From assembly GCF_018491765.1 (NCBI RefSeq), contig NZ_JABWCU010000009.1:207309-271308 (forward strand): a stretch of DNA of 64,000 bases, read 5' to 3'. Each line of letters starts with the position of its first letter. Position 1 is the first letter of the stretch. The position numbers and the translations under genes are program-made. Positions 43,451 to 53,068 of the stretch are shown here, piece by piece. Source of the DNA: Novosphingobium profundi (GTDB taxonomy: Bacteria; Pseudomonadota; Alphaproteobacteria; Sphingomonadales; Sphingomonadaceae). The notes under the pieces are model-generated. The model made no database searches, was not told where the DNA came from, and worked only from the letters and a program-made list of their open reading frames with translations.

Positions 43451-45853
43451 ATGAAATTTCCGGCCATTTTGATGAGCGGCGCAGCGTTTCTTGCTCTGGC
43501 ACAGACGGCACTGGCTGCTCCTGCGGATGGGCCCGCCCTTCCTGCATCGTCCCCTCTAGACAGAGGCGCGCCGGGGCCGACCGACGCGCAGTCGTATCCG
43601 CCGGCTGCCGGAAGCCGCCCGACTGCCCCCAAGGGCGCCCCCAATGTGCTGCTGATCATGACGGACGACACCGGTTTCGGGTCTGCCAGCACGTTCGGCG
43701 GTCCGGTTCCCACGCCGACAATCGACGCCCTGGCGGGCCAGGGCATCACGTACAATCGGTTCCATACGACCGCGCTATGTGCACCCACACGCGCCGCCCT
43801 GCTGACCGGACGCAACCAGCATTCGGTCGGCTTCGGCGCGTTACCGGAGATCGCCACCAACTATCCCGGCTACGATGCCGAACTACCCAAGAGCGCGGCC
43901 ACGATCGGTGAGGTCTTGCGTCAGAACGGCTATTCGACCGCCTGGTTCGGCAAGAACCATAATACGCCGAGACAGGAAATCACCCAGGTGGGGCCGTTCG
44001 ATCGCTGGCCCACCGGATTGGGATTTGAGGAATTCTACGGCTTCATGGGCGGAGAGACGAGCCCCTTCACGCCCAGCCTTTATAGAGGCACCACGCCGGT
44101 CGATCCGTCGCTGAACGACCCGCACTATCTGCTCGACCGCGATCTGGCCGATCACGCGGTCAGATGGATGCATATTCAACATATGATCGCGCCGGAGAAA
44201 CCCTTTTTACTCTACTATGCGCCGGGGACCACGCATGCCCCTCTGGCAGCGCCGCGCGACTGGATCGCCAAATTTCGCGGAAAATTCGATCAAGGCTGGG
44301 ACAAAATGCGGAAGGAGACCTTCCGTCGACAAAAGGCCCTTGGCATCATTCCCGCATCGGCTGAACTCACGCAGAGACCCTCGGAAATTCCAAGCTGGGA
44401 TTCGATGAGCGCGGACCAGAAGCAGGTCGCCGCCCGAATGATGGAGGTCTACGCTGCGGCCCTGGCCTATTGCGACAATCAGATCGGCCGCCTGATCGAG
44501 TCCCTGCGCAAAAGCGGACAATTGCAGAACACCATCGTCATTTTCATTGAGGGTGACAACGGCGCCAGCGGCGACGGCGGCATTCTGGGTTCCACCAATG
44601 AGGTGCTGACGCAGAACGGCGTGATCCAGGACACGGCAACCATGCACGGCGATCTCGATGCCATCGGCGGCCCGATGACGCTCACCCAGATCCCGGCGCC
44701 ATGGGCCTGGGCAATGGACACCCCGTTTCAGTGGACGAAACAGATTGCCTCGCATTTCGGTGGTACGCGCAACGGCCTGGTTATTTCCTGGCCGGAGCGC
44801 ATCCGCCATGACGGCAAGGTGCGCAGCCAGTTCGCGAGCGTGATCGATATCGCACCCACGCTTTACGATGCCATCGGCATTACCCCACCCGGCGAGGTGA
44901 ACGGGGTTACGCAGATGCCGCTGGCCGGGCACAGCCTGATGAGCTCTTTTTTCGACGCTGGCGCGCCCAGCCCGCACTCCACGCAATATTTCGAGGTAAT
45001 GGGCAATCGCGCGATCTATCAGGATGGATGGATCGCCTCTACCCATCCGCTGCGCCTGCCCTGGACGCATCGGCAGGCTCCCCGGCCGGAGAGCTTTTCC
45101 TGGGAACTCTACGACATTACCAAGGACTATTCCCAGGCCCATGATCTTGCAGCGCAAATGCCCGGCAAGCTGGCCGAAATGAAGGCGGCCTTCGATGCCG
45201 AAGCGCGGAAGTTCAACGTCTATCCGATCGACAGCCGCGGATTCGAGAGGCTGAACGACGCGAAGACGCACCCTGCCCCGCCTCGGTTGCACTACTCCCT
45301 CGCCGCCAGTCCTGATTGGTATGAGCAGGGTGCCTGGCCGGACATCAAGAACCGCTCCTGGTCGCTGCGTGCCGCGGTCACGCTTTCCAGTGATCACGCG
45401 CAGGGGATGATCGGCGGCCAAGGGGGGCAATTCGGCGGCTGGGGTGTCTACCTGTTGAAGGGCAAGCCAGTATTTTACTATCGCCGGACGCAGGCTCCGG
45501 GCGATTCATTGCGCATCGTTGGAGACCGGGCTCTATCGCCCGGCCCGCATGATATCAAACTGCAGTTCGATTACGACGGGGGCGGCTACGGCAAGGGCGG
45601 CACCGCTTCCCTGCTCGTCGATGGCACAATGGTCGCCCAAGGCCATGTTCCAAGTACCGTGCCGGCATGGATCTCAGAGCCGGGCACAGTCGGTCACGAT
45701 GTCGGCACCGCGTTGAACCAGGACTATGCCCTGCCATTTGCGTTCGAAGGGCACATTCGCTCCCTCGATATCGACCTGGCACCGCCGATTGAACTTTCCA
45801 GTGCGCAAACGGCCGCCTTGTCAAAAATGACATATCAGGAAGGGGAACGGTAA
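43451..45853 (+). CDS. Secreted arylsulfatase
   Basis: 800-aa sulfatase with a signal peptide (cleavage near ALAAP). The metal-binding start of the domain is LLIMTDDTGFGS, and the formylglycine motif is Cys110-Ala-Pro-Thr-Arg followed by AALLTGRN, the S1-family pattern. Long C-terminal extension beyond the usual domain (about residues 600-800), with beta-rich LamG-like character, similar to large arylsulfatases from environmental bacteria. It hydrolyses sulfate esters in the periplasm. No formylglycine-generating enzyme is encoded in the window. Start ATG follows GAGAGGGGTGAC. Confidence 0.93.
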   Translation: MKFPAILMSGAAFLALAQTALAAPADGPALPASSPLDRGAPGPTDAQSYPPAAGSRPTAPKGAPNVLLIMTDDTGFGSASTFGGPVPTPTIDALAGQGITYNRFHTTALCAPTRAALLTGRNQHSVGFGALPEIATNYPGYDAELPKSAATIGEVLRQNGYSTAWFGKNHNTPRQEITQVGPFDRWPTGLGFEEFYGFMGGETSPFTPSLYRGTTPVDPSLNDPHYLLDRDLADHAVRWMHIQHMIAPEKPFLLYYAPGTTHAPLAAPRDWIAKFRGKFDQGWDKMRKETFRRQKALGIIPASAELTQRPSEIPSWDSMSADQKQVAARMMEVYAAALAYCDNQIGRLIESLRKSGQLQNTIVIFIEGDNGASGDGGILGSTNEVLTQNGVIQDTATMHGDLDAIGGPMTLTQIPAPWAWAMDTPFQWTKQIASHFGGTRNGLVISWPERIRHDGKVRSQFASVIDIAPTLYDAIGITPPGEVNGVTQMPLAGHSLMSSFFDAGAPSPHSTQYFEVMGNRAIYQDGWIASTHPLRLPWTHRQAPRPESFSWELYDITKDYSQAHDLAAQMPGKLAEMKAAFDAEARKFNVYPIDSRGFERLNDAKTHPAPPRLHYSLAASPDWYEQGAWPDIKNRSWSLRAAVTLSSDHAQGMIGGQGGQFGGWGVYLLKGKPVFYYRRTQAPGDSLRIVGDRALSPGPHDIKLQFDYDGGGYGKGGTASLLVDGTMVAQGHVPSTVPAWISEPGTVGHDVGTALNQDYALPFAFEGHIRSLDIDLAPPIELSSAQTAALSKMTYQEGER

Positions 45854-46297
45854 GACCAATCTCGATCCCGCCTTTCGTTCTCGGAAGGACTTTGATGATG
45901 TGACCGCCGCAACGATTTTGATGTGCCAAGGTGGGTCTTGAGCGATCCACCAAGGTGCGCCGTCACATCGTCAATGCCCATCAGGAATCTCTTCGAAAAT
46001 CAATTCGGCGGCATTTGCGGCCCGCGCCAAGGGCCCACAAATGGAAAGACCTCGTTCTTCCAGCGCATCAGCACCGGACCGACCCTGTGCGGCACTACCT
46101 TGTCTGCCCCCTCGATTGCCGGCGTGATGGGCAATCGAGGCCACCTCCGGGCTCTGGCCGATTCACGCCCACTGCGTCCTGCGCCCAGCCTCCCCTGACC
46201 CTCGTCCCGAACTGCGTACGAATTGACGCGGGCCTTCCGTCAATCTAGATACCAATCAGTATCTGAAATAACAGAAGACAACTGCCGGGAGAGGCGC
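45854..46297. other. Intergenic region before the P450 gene
   Basis: About 440 bases after the sulfatase. An open frame around 45931-46248 shows no recognisable domain and no start signal. The right end carries the operator palindrome at 46249-46262 and the probable P450 promoter. Confidence 0.45.
46249..46262. promoter_or_regulatory. TetR-type operator in front of the P450 gene
   Basis: ATACCAATCAGTAT, a 14-bp imperfect palindrome extended to AGATAC...GTATCT, is followed by CTGAAATAAC. It lies 36 bases upstream of the P450 start. The same sequence pattern, including CTGAAATgAC, occurs at 58198-58211, and a related one at 47653-47666. Confidence 0.65.
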
Positions 46298-47488
46298 ATG
46301 CACGATGCAACTGCATTGACAGGTGAAAACCTGTTCAACGATCCGTACCCTGTTTACGCTAGGCTGCGAAACGAACACGGAATTGTCCGGTTCGAAGGCT
46401 CGCGCGAATACTTCGTGACCCGCTGGAGCGACTGCCAGACGGTGGGGGCGAACGAAAAGGTCTTCGCGCCCTCGGATTCGCAAGATCGGCCCGAAGCCCG
46501 CGTGTTCGGCTTGCCCAACGTGCTCTCGATGAGCGGCCCGGAACATCAGGCCTTGCGCACCGGGATCGACTACGAAGTGCAGCAGGAGCGAGTCGATGGT
46601 TATGTCGACGCGCTTGCCCGGCCAATCGTGAACCGCTACATCGACGCCATCGCGACCCGAGGCCAGGCCGATCTGACCCAGGACCTGTTCGAGCCGATCA
46701 GCGTCCGCTTGATCGGCGATCTGATCGGCCTCAAGCACATCCCCAATCCGCAGTTGCAAGCCTGGTTCCACGCGATCAACGGCGGGCTCCAGAACATCGT
46801 TGCCCAGGACCCCGAAGTCTGGCGCACCTGCGACAGTGCGATCGCCGAGATCGACGCGGTGTTGCGCCCGCTTTACGAGACCGTCAGCGCGCGGCCGGAC
46901 AGCAGCCTCTTTTCGCATGCCGTGCACGGCGGCCTCCCCGATGGGCAGCGGCGTGCGTTCGATGCGATCATGCCTACGATCCGCGTGATCATCCTGGGCG
47001 GATTGCAGGAACCCGGCCATGGCGCTGCAAACGCGGCATTGGGCGTGCTGCAGGACGAAGTGCAAGGCGCACTCCTGCGCGAACAGCCAAGCGCATTCGC
47101 CTTGAAGGCCTATGACGAAGGGCTGCGCTGGATCGCTCCGATCGGCGTGACGCCGCGTGTTGCGCAAGAGGACTTCGTCCTGAGTGGAACCCGGATTGAG
47201 GAAGGCGCCTCGGTCGCCATCGTGCTGGCCTCCGCCAATCGCGACGCGAGCCGATGGGAGAAGGCCGACACATTCGACATGACCCGCAAGAAGAAGGCGC
47301 ACGCCTCGTTTGGCTACCGCCCCCATTTCTGTTCCGGCCACTACCTCAGCCGGGCCGTGGGCCGGATCGCGCTTGAGGAAGCCTTCACACGCCTGCGCAA
47401 CCTCCGGCTGGACCCGGCGGGCGAAGTCCAGACGAAGGGATGGCGCTTCCGGGGCGTCACGCACCTGCCCGCGCGCTGGGACCCGTGA
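46298..47488 (+). CDS. Cytochrome P450
   Basis: 396-aa soluble bacterial P450. The heme-binding motif is complete, FGYRPHFCSG with Cys345. The ExxR motif is Glu274-Gly-Leu-Arg277. The I-helix reads GGLQEPG (234-240), lacking the usual acid-threonine pair, which may change how oxygen is activated. The ATG at 46298 has GGGAGAGG upstream. No ferredoxin or reductase gene is adjacent. It probably hydroxylates or O-dealkylates the compound handled by this cluster; the substrate is unknown. The shared operator places it in the island's regulon. Confidence 0.93.
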   Translation: MHDATALTGENLFNDPYPVYARLRNEHGIVRFEGSREYFVTRWSDCQTVGANEKVFAPSDSQDRPEARVFGLPNVLSMSGPEHQALRTGIDYEVQQERVDGYVDALARPIVNRYIDAIATRGQADLTQDLFEPISVRLIGDLIGLKHIPNPQLQAWFHAINGGLQNIVAQDPEVWRTCDSAIAEIDAVLRPLYETVSARPDSSLFSHAVHGGLPDGQRRAFDAIMPTIRVIILGGLQEPGHGAANAALGVLQDEVQGALLREQPSAFALKAYDEGLRWIAPIGVTPRVAQEDFVLSGTRIEEGASVAIVLASANRDASRWEKADTFDMTRKKKAHASFGYRPHFCSGHYLSRAVGRIALEEAFTRLRNLRLDPAGEVQTKGWRFRGVTHLPARWDP

Positions 47489-47652
47489 TGCGGCTCCGTC
47501 GCGGATCCGACTCGTCTGCCTGTTCTCTACACGCCGGGCAAAGGTGGCGTGCAAGCCACACTCGCGCCAACTTCGCCCGGCTGCACGTTTAGACAAACAT
47601 CCACTTCCCAATCATCCAAGACCGCCTGAGCAAGACTGGATATGAATTTCAC

Positions 47653-47666
47653 ATACCGACCGGTAT
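47653..47666. promoter_or_regulatory. TetR-type operator in front of the TonB-dependent receptor
   Basis: ATACCGACCGGTAT, a 14-bp near-perfect palindrome 96 bases upstream of the receptor start, with the same 5-4-5 architecture as the sites at 46249 and 58198. ATACCG-CGGTAT is a common operator form for TetR-family repressors. Confidence 0.65.
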
Positions 47667-47762
47667 TTCGATGTCGGTGTGTCGAAGCCGCGACGGCAAA
47701 GATCGCGGCGGGCACGGGATCACTCGCAAAATGCGGGGGCCAAGTGGAGAGAGGATCAAGGC

Positions 47763-49979
47763 ATGAAGAACAGGTTGTGGAGAGGCGCGGCCATTGTCTG
47801 CCAGGGTATCGCCCTTGCAGGCGGGGCACAGGCGGCCTGCGCGCAGGATCGGCAGGGCACGAGCGACGCGGACCTGCGCGCCATCGACGCGATCGTCGTC
47901 ACCGCGCAGCGTCGCGCCGAAAACGTGCAGAGCTCCTCGCTGTCGATAAGCGTGCTCGACGAGACGAAGGCGCAAACGCTGTCCGATGCGAAGGATATCG
48001 CCGCCTTGGTGCCCGGCGTGCAGATTTCCAACGGCGGTGCCACGCTGCAGACCTATGTCAGGGGCGTGGGGGATTTCGGATCCAGCGCGCTCAACCAGTC
48101 GGCAGTCTCCTACAACATCGACGGCGTCTACGTTGCCGACACGACCACGATATCGACCCAGTTCTACGACCTGGAGCGGGTCGAGGTCCTCAAGGGACCG
48201 CAGGGCACACTCTACGGGCGCAACGCTTCAGCGGGATCGGTCAATCTGGTCTATGCCCACCCCGTGCTGCACGAGACTGCGGCTTCCATGCTGTTCGAGC
48301 TGGGCAACTACGACCTGCGACGCGGGTCGATGTCGATCAACGTCCCGCTCGGCGGACAGGCCGCGATCCGCGCTTCGGGCAATCTGGTGCGGCGCGATGG
48401 CTACCTGAGCGACGGCTCGGACGACGACCGGCAGTCGTCCGGCCGCCTGCAACTCCTGTTCGAACCCAACGACGCCTTCTCGCTGCGCATCACCGGTGAC
48501 CTGTCCGAACGGCATGGCGTCGGCTCTGGCTCGGTCCTCTTCGCCCAAGGCGCCGCGCCAGGCAAGTTCGTGGGGGCCGTCGACGCGCGCAACAATACGG
48601 CCCGCATCGCGGCCTCGGCCGATGTCTACACACCGGGATCCGGCCTGCCGCCGCTTGGCCTGACCGGCCTTGAGAAGGACATGTTCCTGAAGGGACACCA
48701 GGCCAACATCTCGGCGGAGATGAACTGGGACCTGGGCCCGGCGCAACTGACCTTCATTCCCGCCTATCGCAGTTCGGACAGCGACGTCGGTTCCTACGTA
48801 TCGGGTTCCCCTTTCCTCAACCAGGAAGAGGTCGAGCAGCAAAGCTACGAACTGCGCCTGTCGCACGTGGGGTCGTGGGGCAACATCGTCGTCGGCGCGT
48901 ACTTCCTCGACCTCGATCAGACCACCGCCGCACAAGTCTACACCGCATCCTACATCACGGCGGACCAGGACGCACGTCTGGGCACCCGGTCGATCGCCGT
49001 CTTTGGCCAGGCGAATGTCGATCTTGCCACAGGACTGCGCGCCATCGCAGGGCTGCGCTTCACCAAGGAAGACCGCACCATCACGGCGAACGACTTCACC
49101 AATGCGGTCGCGTTCGACAGCGACGTGACCTTCCGCAAGTGGACGTGGCGTGGCGGACTGGAGTACGACCTTTCCTCGGACAACATGCTCTACCTGACGG
49201 CCAGCAAAGGCTTCAAGTCGGGCGGTTTCAACATCTTCGCGCCCACTGACGACGTTTCGAACGCCTACCAGCCCGAGACGCTCTATTCCTACGTGATCGG
49301 CGTAAGGAACGAGTTCTTCGGCCACAGTCTGCGCTTCAACGTGGAAGCGTTCTATTGGGACTATCGCGATGCCCAGCAGAACGCGTTGCAGTTTACCCCG
49401 GCCGGCAACCTGCAATTCTCCACATTCAACGCGGCCGGGGCAACGCTCTACGGCATCGACGCCGACCTGGTGTGGCGGGCAACGGGTAGCGACACGATCA
49501 CCGCCTCCGCCGCCTTTCTCGATGCGCAATTCGACGAATTCGTCATCAACCCGCCCTTCCCCACCGACCCGGCCACAACGGCCTGCGCCCTCAACAACAC
49601 GAACCCGCCCTTCGCAGTGGATTGCTCGGGTTTCGTGCTGCCAAGAGCTCCGCGCTGGTCCGGCACGGCGAGCTATGACCATGCCTTCGCGCTCGGCGAT
49701 GACGAACTCACGCTGGGAGCCAGCCTGGATTTCGCGTCGAAACGCTACCTGGGGATCAACTATGTCTCCAACGAACTGGCCGATGGCTATGTCCGCTTCA
49801 ACGCCCAGGCGGCGTACACCTTCGCGGGCGAGCGGCTCACCATCACCGGCTACATCAAGAACATCTTCAACGAAGAGGTCGCGATTGCCGGCAATCAGGG
49901 CGCACTGACCCCGAACTTCGAGTACGCACAGGTCGCCCCGCCGCGCACCTACGGCCTGCGCCTGACGGGCACGTTCTGA
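47763..49979 (+). CDS. TonB-dependent outer-membrane receptor
   Basis: 738-aa outer-membrane transporter. A signal peptide (residues 1-30) is followed by a TonB-box/plug start (IDAIVVTAQRRAENVQ). The plug domain carries YVRGVGDFGSSALNQS and LKGPQGTLYGRNASAGSVN, and the 22-stranded barrel ends in an aromatic residue (GLRLTGTF). Sphingomonad receptors of this kind often take up aromatic or other organic substrates. The ATG at 47763 has AGAGGA upstream. An operator 96 bases upstream links it with the P450 and the operon at 58 kb. Confidence 0.93.
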   Translation: MKNRLWRGAAIVCQGIALAGGAQAACAQDRQGTSDADLRAIDAIVVTAQRRAENVQSSSLSISVLDETKAQTLSDAKDIAALVPGVQISNGGATLQTYVRGVGDFGSSALNQSAVSYNIDGVYVADTTTISTQFYDLERVEVLKGPQGTLYGRNASAGSVNLVYAHPVLHETAASMLFELGNYDLRRGSMSINVPLGGQAAIRASGNLVRRDGYLSDGSDDDRQSSGRLQLLFEPNDAFSLRITGDLSERHGVGSGSVLFAQGAAPGKFVGAVDARNNTARIAASADVYTPGSGLPPLGLTGLEKDMFLKGHQANISAEMNWDLGPAQLTFIPAYRSSDSDVGSYVSGSPFLNQEEVEQQSYELRLSHVGSWGNIVVGAYFLDLDQTTAAQVYTASYITADQDARLGTRSIAVFGQANVDLATGLRAIAGLRFTKEDRTITANDFTNAVAFDSDVTFRKWTWRGGLEYDLSSDNMLYLTASKGFKSGGFNIFAPTDDVSNAYQPETLYSYVIGVRNEFFGHSLRFNVEAFYWDYRDAQQNALQFTPAGNLQFSTFNAAGATLYGIDADLVWRATGSDTITASAAFLDAQFDEFVINPPFPTDPATTACALNNTNPPFAVDCSGFVLPRAPRWSGTASYDHAFALGDDELTLGASLDFASKRYLGINYVSNELADGYVRFNAQAAYTFAGERLTITGYIKNIFNEEVAIAGNQGALTPNFEYAQVAPPRTYGLRLTGTF

Positions 49980-49987
49980 GTATCGCC

Positions 49988-50019
49988 CGGCCCCGTGCCC
50001 CTCGCGGGGACCGGGGCCG
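49988..50019. terminator. GC-rich hairpin between receptor and AraC genes
   Basis: CGGCCCCG and CGGGGCCG form the outer stem, an inner CCCC/GGGG pairing and a 2x2 mismatch follow, and the loop is 4 bases. It lies 9 bases after the receptor stop and 24 bases before the convergent AraC stop. The T-run is missing, so it may act as a bidirectional or Rho-assisted terminator. Confidence 0.55.
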
Positions 50020-50042
50020 ACAGCGCGAGACCACGCACCGGC

Positions 50043-50996
50043 TCAGCTCTCGAGCGAGAGAAGGCGGAATTCGCGCGGAGGCTTGCCGTAGCGCGCCTTG
50101 AACAGCCGGCTGAAATGGGCCGGACAGCTGAAACCATGCCGCAGGGCAATCGTAGTGATCGAACGCGCGACCATGTCCGGCCGGGAAAGGTCGTGATGGC
50201 ACCGCTCCAGACGGCTGTTCCAGATCATCGCGTGCACGCTGCCCTCGTCCTTGAACAACGCGTGGACATACCGCTTGGAGCACCCCATCGCCTGCGCGAT
50301 CGAAGCGACGCAGAGCGCCGGATCGCTAAGGTTGCGATCGATGTATTCGCGGATTCTGGCGACTCTCAGGTCCTTGCAAGTCGTATAGACCCGATCGCCC
50401 AGCCGCTCGTGCAGCAGGGCATTGATCAGCGAGGCGCCTGCCCGTTCGAAAAACTGGTCACGCATGAACGAGGTCGTCCCGGTATCGCGCAAGACCTCGC
50501 TCGCGAAGCGGAACACCAGTCCCGCGGTGGGCGCGTCGTGGGCCATGGGCCATGCAAGTCGGCCGGCGGCCTCGAACAGCGAGGCGGAAATCAGGGCGCG
50601 AGGTACGATGATCACGAGCGCTTCGATGGTCTCCGTCGAACGGAAGGAATGGGCTTGCGAAGCGGCCAGGATCGTCCATTGCCCCTTCTCGAGGCGGAAC
50701 GTGCGCGCGCCTTGTGCAATCTCCACGCTGCCGCGGCGCTGGTATATCAGGCGAAGGAAAGCCTCGGGCGAATCCCGCACGTGATTTCGCGTCCAGCGCG
50801 CCTCGTTCGCGCTCACGCGGAATCGGCCGATCATGAAGCGTTCGAGCTTCGCCATCCGCACGCTTGCGCTGAATTCGGCAGCGTCGCGTGTGAAATGCTC
50901 CATCCCTCCAATCACCTTGGCACCTTCACTCCAGTAGGCCAGCCTGTCCTGGGGGAGCACACCGGTCGTGTCGGCCTCGAAAACATGTGGCATCAT
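50043..50996 (-). CDS. AraC-family regulator with an AraC-binding-like N-terminal domain
   Basis: 317-aa regulator. The N-terminal ~190 residues resemble the AraC-binding-like sensory domain. The C-terminal ~100 residues hold two helix-turn-helix units (CVASIAQAMGCSKRYVHALF and RHGFSCPAHFSRLFKARYG). It is convergent with the receptor gene and divergent from the LysR gene. It may activate one of the catabolic operons of the island in response to its substrate. Targets are not shown by sequence. Confidence 0.92.
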   Translation of the reverse strand: MMPHVFEADTTGVLPQDRLAYWSEGAKVIGGMEHFTRDAAEFSASVRMAKLERFMIGRFRVSANEARWTRNHVRDSPEAFLRLIYQRRGSVEIAQGARTFRLEKGQWTILAASQAHSFRSTETIEALVIIVPRALISASLFEAAGRLAWPMAHDAPTAGLVFRFASEVLRDTGTTSFMRDQFFERAGASLINALLHERLGDRVYTTCKDLRVARIREYIDRNLSDPALCVASIAQAMGCSKRYVHALFKDEGSVHAMIWNSRLERCHHDLSRPDMVARSITTIALRHGFSCPAHFSRLFKARYGKPPREFRLLSLES

Positions 50997-51040
50997 CTCT
51001 TCCCTTGTCCGCCGACTCTTGACAGGCCGTTTCGGAGACT

Positions 51041-51056
51041 GATCAGTATACCAATC
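51041..51056. promoter_or_regulatory. Palindrome between the AraC and LysR genes, related to the island operators
   Basis: GATCAGTATACCAATC is an imperfect palindrome centred on GTATAC. It contains two half-sites of the ATACC/GTAT operator in overlapping opposite arrangement. It lies 45 bases upstream of the AraC start and could be bound by the TetR protein or by AraC itself. Weaker than the other three sites. Confidence 0.4.
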
Positions 51057-51178
51057 GGAGAGGATCGCAAAACGGCCCGCCGATCAAGCCCGCCCGCCGC
51101 GCCCGCGCGAGGAAGGCGGAAGGCTCGGGCTGGAACGAGAGGTGCACACGCGCACCCGGGAGAGAGAGGGCCGACACC

Positions 51179-52090
51179 GTGATACCGATTACCTTTCGCC
51201 AGCTCGAAGTCTTCGTAAGGGTCGCGGAGGCGGGCAGCTTTCGCGCCGCCGCAGAGCAGCTATCGATTACCCCGGTGTCGGTCAGCGAGCATGTCCGTGC
51301 GCTCGAATGGCAGCTTGGTTGCACCTTGTTCGAGCGTCGCCGGGGTAGCGCCTCGCCGCTCACGCACATGGGCGAACGCGTCTTCAGGCAGGCCCGCAGC
51401 ATCCTGTCCTCGACCGTGGACATGCTGGCGACGTTCGACCGCGTGCCGATAGACCGCCTGCGTCGGCGCATCCGCATCGGAGCGCATGGCTTCATTGCCG
51501 AGAGCTTCGCGCGCAAGGTCGCCCGCTTCATCCGCGAACACCCCGACGTCGACATCTCGCTCGAACGGCGTTCCTACGCCGAAATCGTATCGGGGCTGGC
51601 GCAAGGCGAGATCGAGATCGGATACTTTCTCTCGGTCGATCCGGTTCCTGAACTCGAGAGCTTCGTGGCCTGGGAAGAGCCGATGGCCCTGTTCGTGGGC
51701 GCCCAGCACCCTCTCGCCGAACGTGCCCACGTCGAGCCGGAGGAGTTGGAAAAGGTGCCCTTCGTCTACCTGCCCTCGCGCACCCATCTGCGCGGCGAAA
51801 TCGCGTCGATGTTCGCAAGCCTGGGGATGAAGGATCCTCCGGCGGCGCTGACCACCGACGATCACCACCTGATCGCAGACCACCTGATGGAGGCCGACAG
51901 TTTCGCCTGCCTCTTCGCCGACTGGAACAGCGAGGCGGTGAAGCAAGGCAAGCTCGCGCCGCTGGCCTTCGCGCGCCGGATTCCCCCCATGCAGATCCGT
52001 TGTACCGTGCGCGGAGCCTATCGCACCGATCGCACGGTGAGGATGATGCTCGACGCCTTCAACCAGACCACACCAGCTGCGCATGTGTAA
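51179..52090 (+). CDS. LysR-family regulator upstream of the oxygenase-GST operon
   Basis: 303-aa LysR-type regulator. The DNA-binding domain is at residues 1-60 (FRQLEVFVRVAEAGSFRAAA, then LSITPVSVSEHVRALE), followed by a ligand-binding domain with the usual GEIEIGYFLS region. The start is GTG at 51179 preceded by AGAGAGAGGG. It reads in the same direction as the operon that begins 93 bases downstream and may regulate it. It is divergent from AraC. Confidence 0.9.
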   Translation: MIPITFRQLEVFVRVAEAGSFRAAAEQLSITPVSVSEHVRALEWQLGCTLFERRRGSASPLTHMGERVFRQARSILSSTVDMLATFDRVPIDRLRRRIRIGAHGFIAESFARKVARFIREHPDVDISLERRSYAEIVSGLAQGEIEIGYFLSVDPVPELESFVAWEEPMALFVGAQHPLAERAHVEPEELEKVPFVYLPSRTHLRGEIASMFASLGMKDPPAALTTDDHHLIADHLMEADSFACLFADWNSEAVKQGKLAPLAFARRIPPMQIRCTVRGAYRTDRTVRMMLDAFNQTTPAAHV

Positions 52091-52183
52091 GGTTCAAACC
52101 TGATACTTCGCTGGCGCTCCCCTAATTCCGCCGCCCTCATCGCATGGCTAGTCTCCAGGTAACGAATAAATGGGAGAACTGCC

Positions 52184-53068
52184 GTGAACGCCACCGCTCT
52201 GGCCCGGGCGCGTACAATCGACGCCAAGATCGGCTATTTGCACAGGTCCTCGAAGATCAACCGGCGGTTCTGTGCACCGCACGAAGACGTCAACACCAGT
52301 GAATACATCGAATGTCCGGTCCACATGCAGGACGGCAGCGGGCTGGAGGACCAGTTCCAACTGGACGTGCACGGCTTCATGTTCGTCCACAGTCCCAACA
52401 CCTTCACCGCCTGGAACGATCCCGAACGGATCGCCGCAGACTACGAACCGGTGCAGTTGGAGATCGTGCGCCGGATCCTTGGAGCCGATCGCATGGTCAA
52501 TCTGGGTCATGCCCTGCGCACGGCTGGAAACAGCGTCGAGAAGGCCATGAAGCCGGTTGCAAGCGAGGCGCACGTCGACTTCGAAAGCCGCGCCGCGCAG
52601 GCCTATGCCAAGAGTCTCTATGCCGAGCATCACCCCGATGCCCCTCCCTATGAACGCTTCGTCGCCTTCAGCTTCTGGCGCCCGCTGACACCGCCCGCGC
52701 ACGACTGGCCACTGGCCTTATGCGATTTCCGCTCGCTGGCCCCGGACGAAGGGAAGCGCAACGTTCTAGTCTGGTGCGACGAGATCCCGCCCAAGGAGAC
52801 CTGGTTCGATCCGATCGAGGGGGAGGATGCATTTCCCGCGGCCTATATCTTCGACCACAATCCCGCGCATCGCTGGTGGTACTTCTCACGCATGACGCCG
52901 CAGGACGCGCTGCTGCTGAAATTCCACGATTCGGACCATTCACGCGCCTGGCGCTGCGCCCACTCGGCCTTCCGTAATACCGCCGATGACCAGCCCACCG
53001 AGCGCGAGAGCATCGAATTTCGGGGCATGGCGTTCTTCGATGCCCCCTCGGCGGGAGCGAAGGCATGA
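52184..53068 (+). CDS. CmcJ/NvfI-family Fe(II)/2-oxoglutarate oxygenase (1)
   Basis: 294-aa protein of the CmcJ/NvfI (GA4-desaturase-like) group. The family signature runs from DWPLALCDFRS to NPAHRWWYF and KFHDSD. A possible iron-binding facial triad is visible: His130-x-Asp132 and His229 in the NPAHRW motif. Members catalyse hydroxylation, desaturation or related oxidations in secondary and fungal metabolism; in bacteria most are uncharacterised. First gene of a five-gene operon; the next gene overlaps as ATGA and is a paralogue. Confidence 0.8.
   Translation: MNATALARARTIDAKIGYLHRSSKINRRFCAPHEDVNTSEYIECPVHMQDGSGLEDQFQLDVHGFMFVHSPNTFTAWNDPERIAADYEPVQLEIVRRILGADRMVNLGHALRTAGNSVEKAMKPVASEAHVDFESRAAQAYAKSLYAEHHPDAPPYERFVAFSFWRPLTPPAHDWPLALCDFRSLAPDEGKRNVLVWCDEIPPKETWFDPIEGEDAFPAAYIFDHNPAHRWWYFSRMTPQDALLLKFHDSDHSRAWRCAHSAFRNTADDQPTERESIEFRGMAFFDAPSAGAKA

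Noticed and set aside
45931..46248. A 105-codon frame between the sulfatase and the P450
   Set aside because: No domain or start signal; Arg/His-rich composition typical of a shadow frame.
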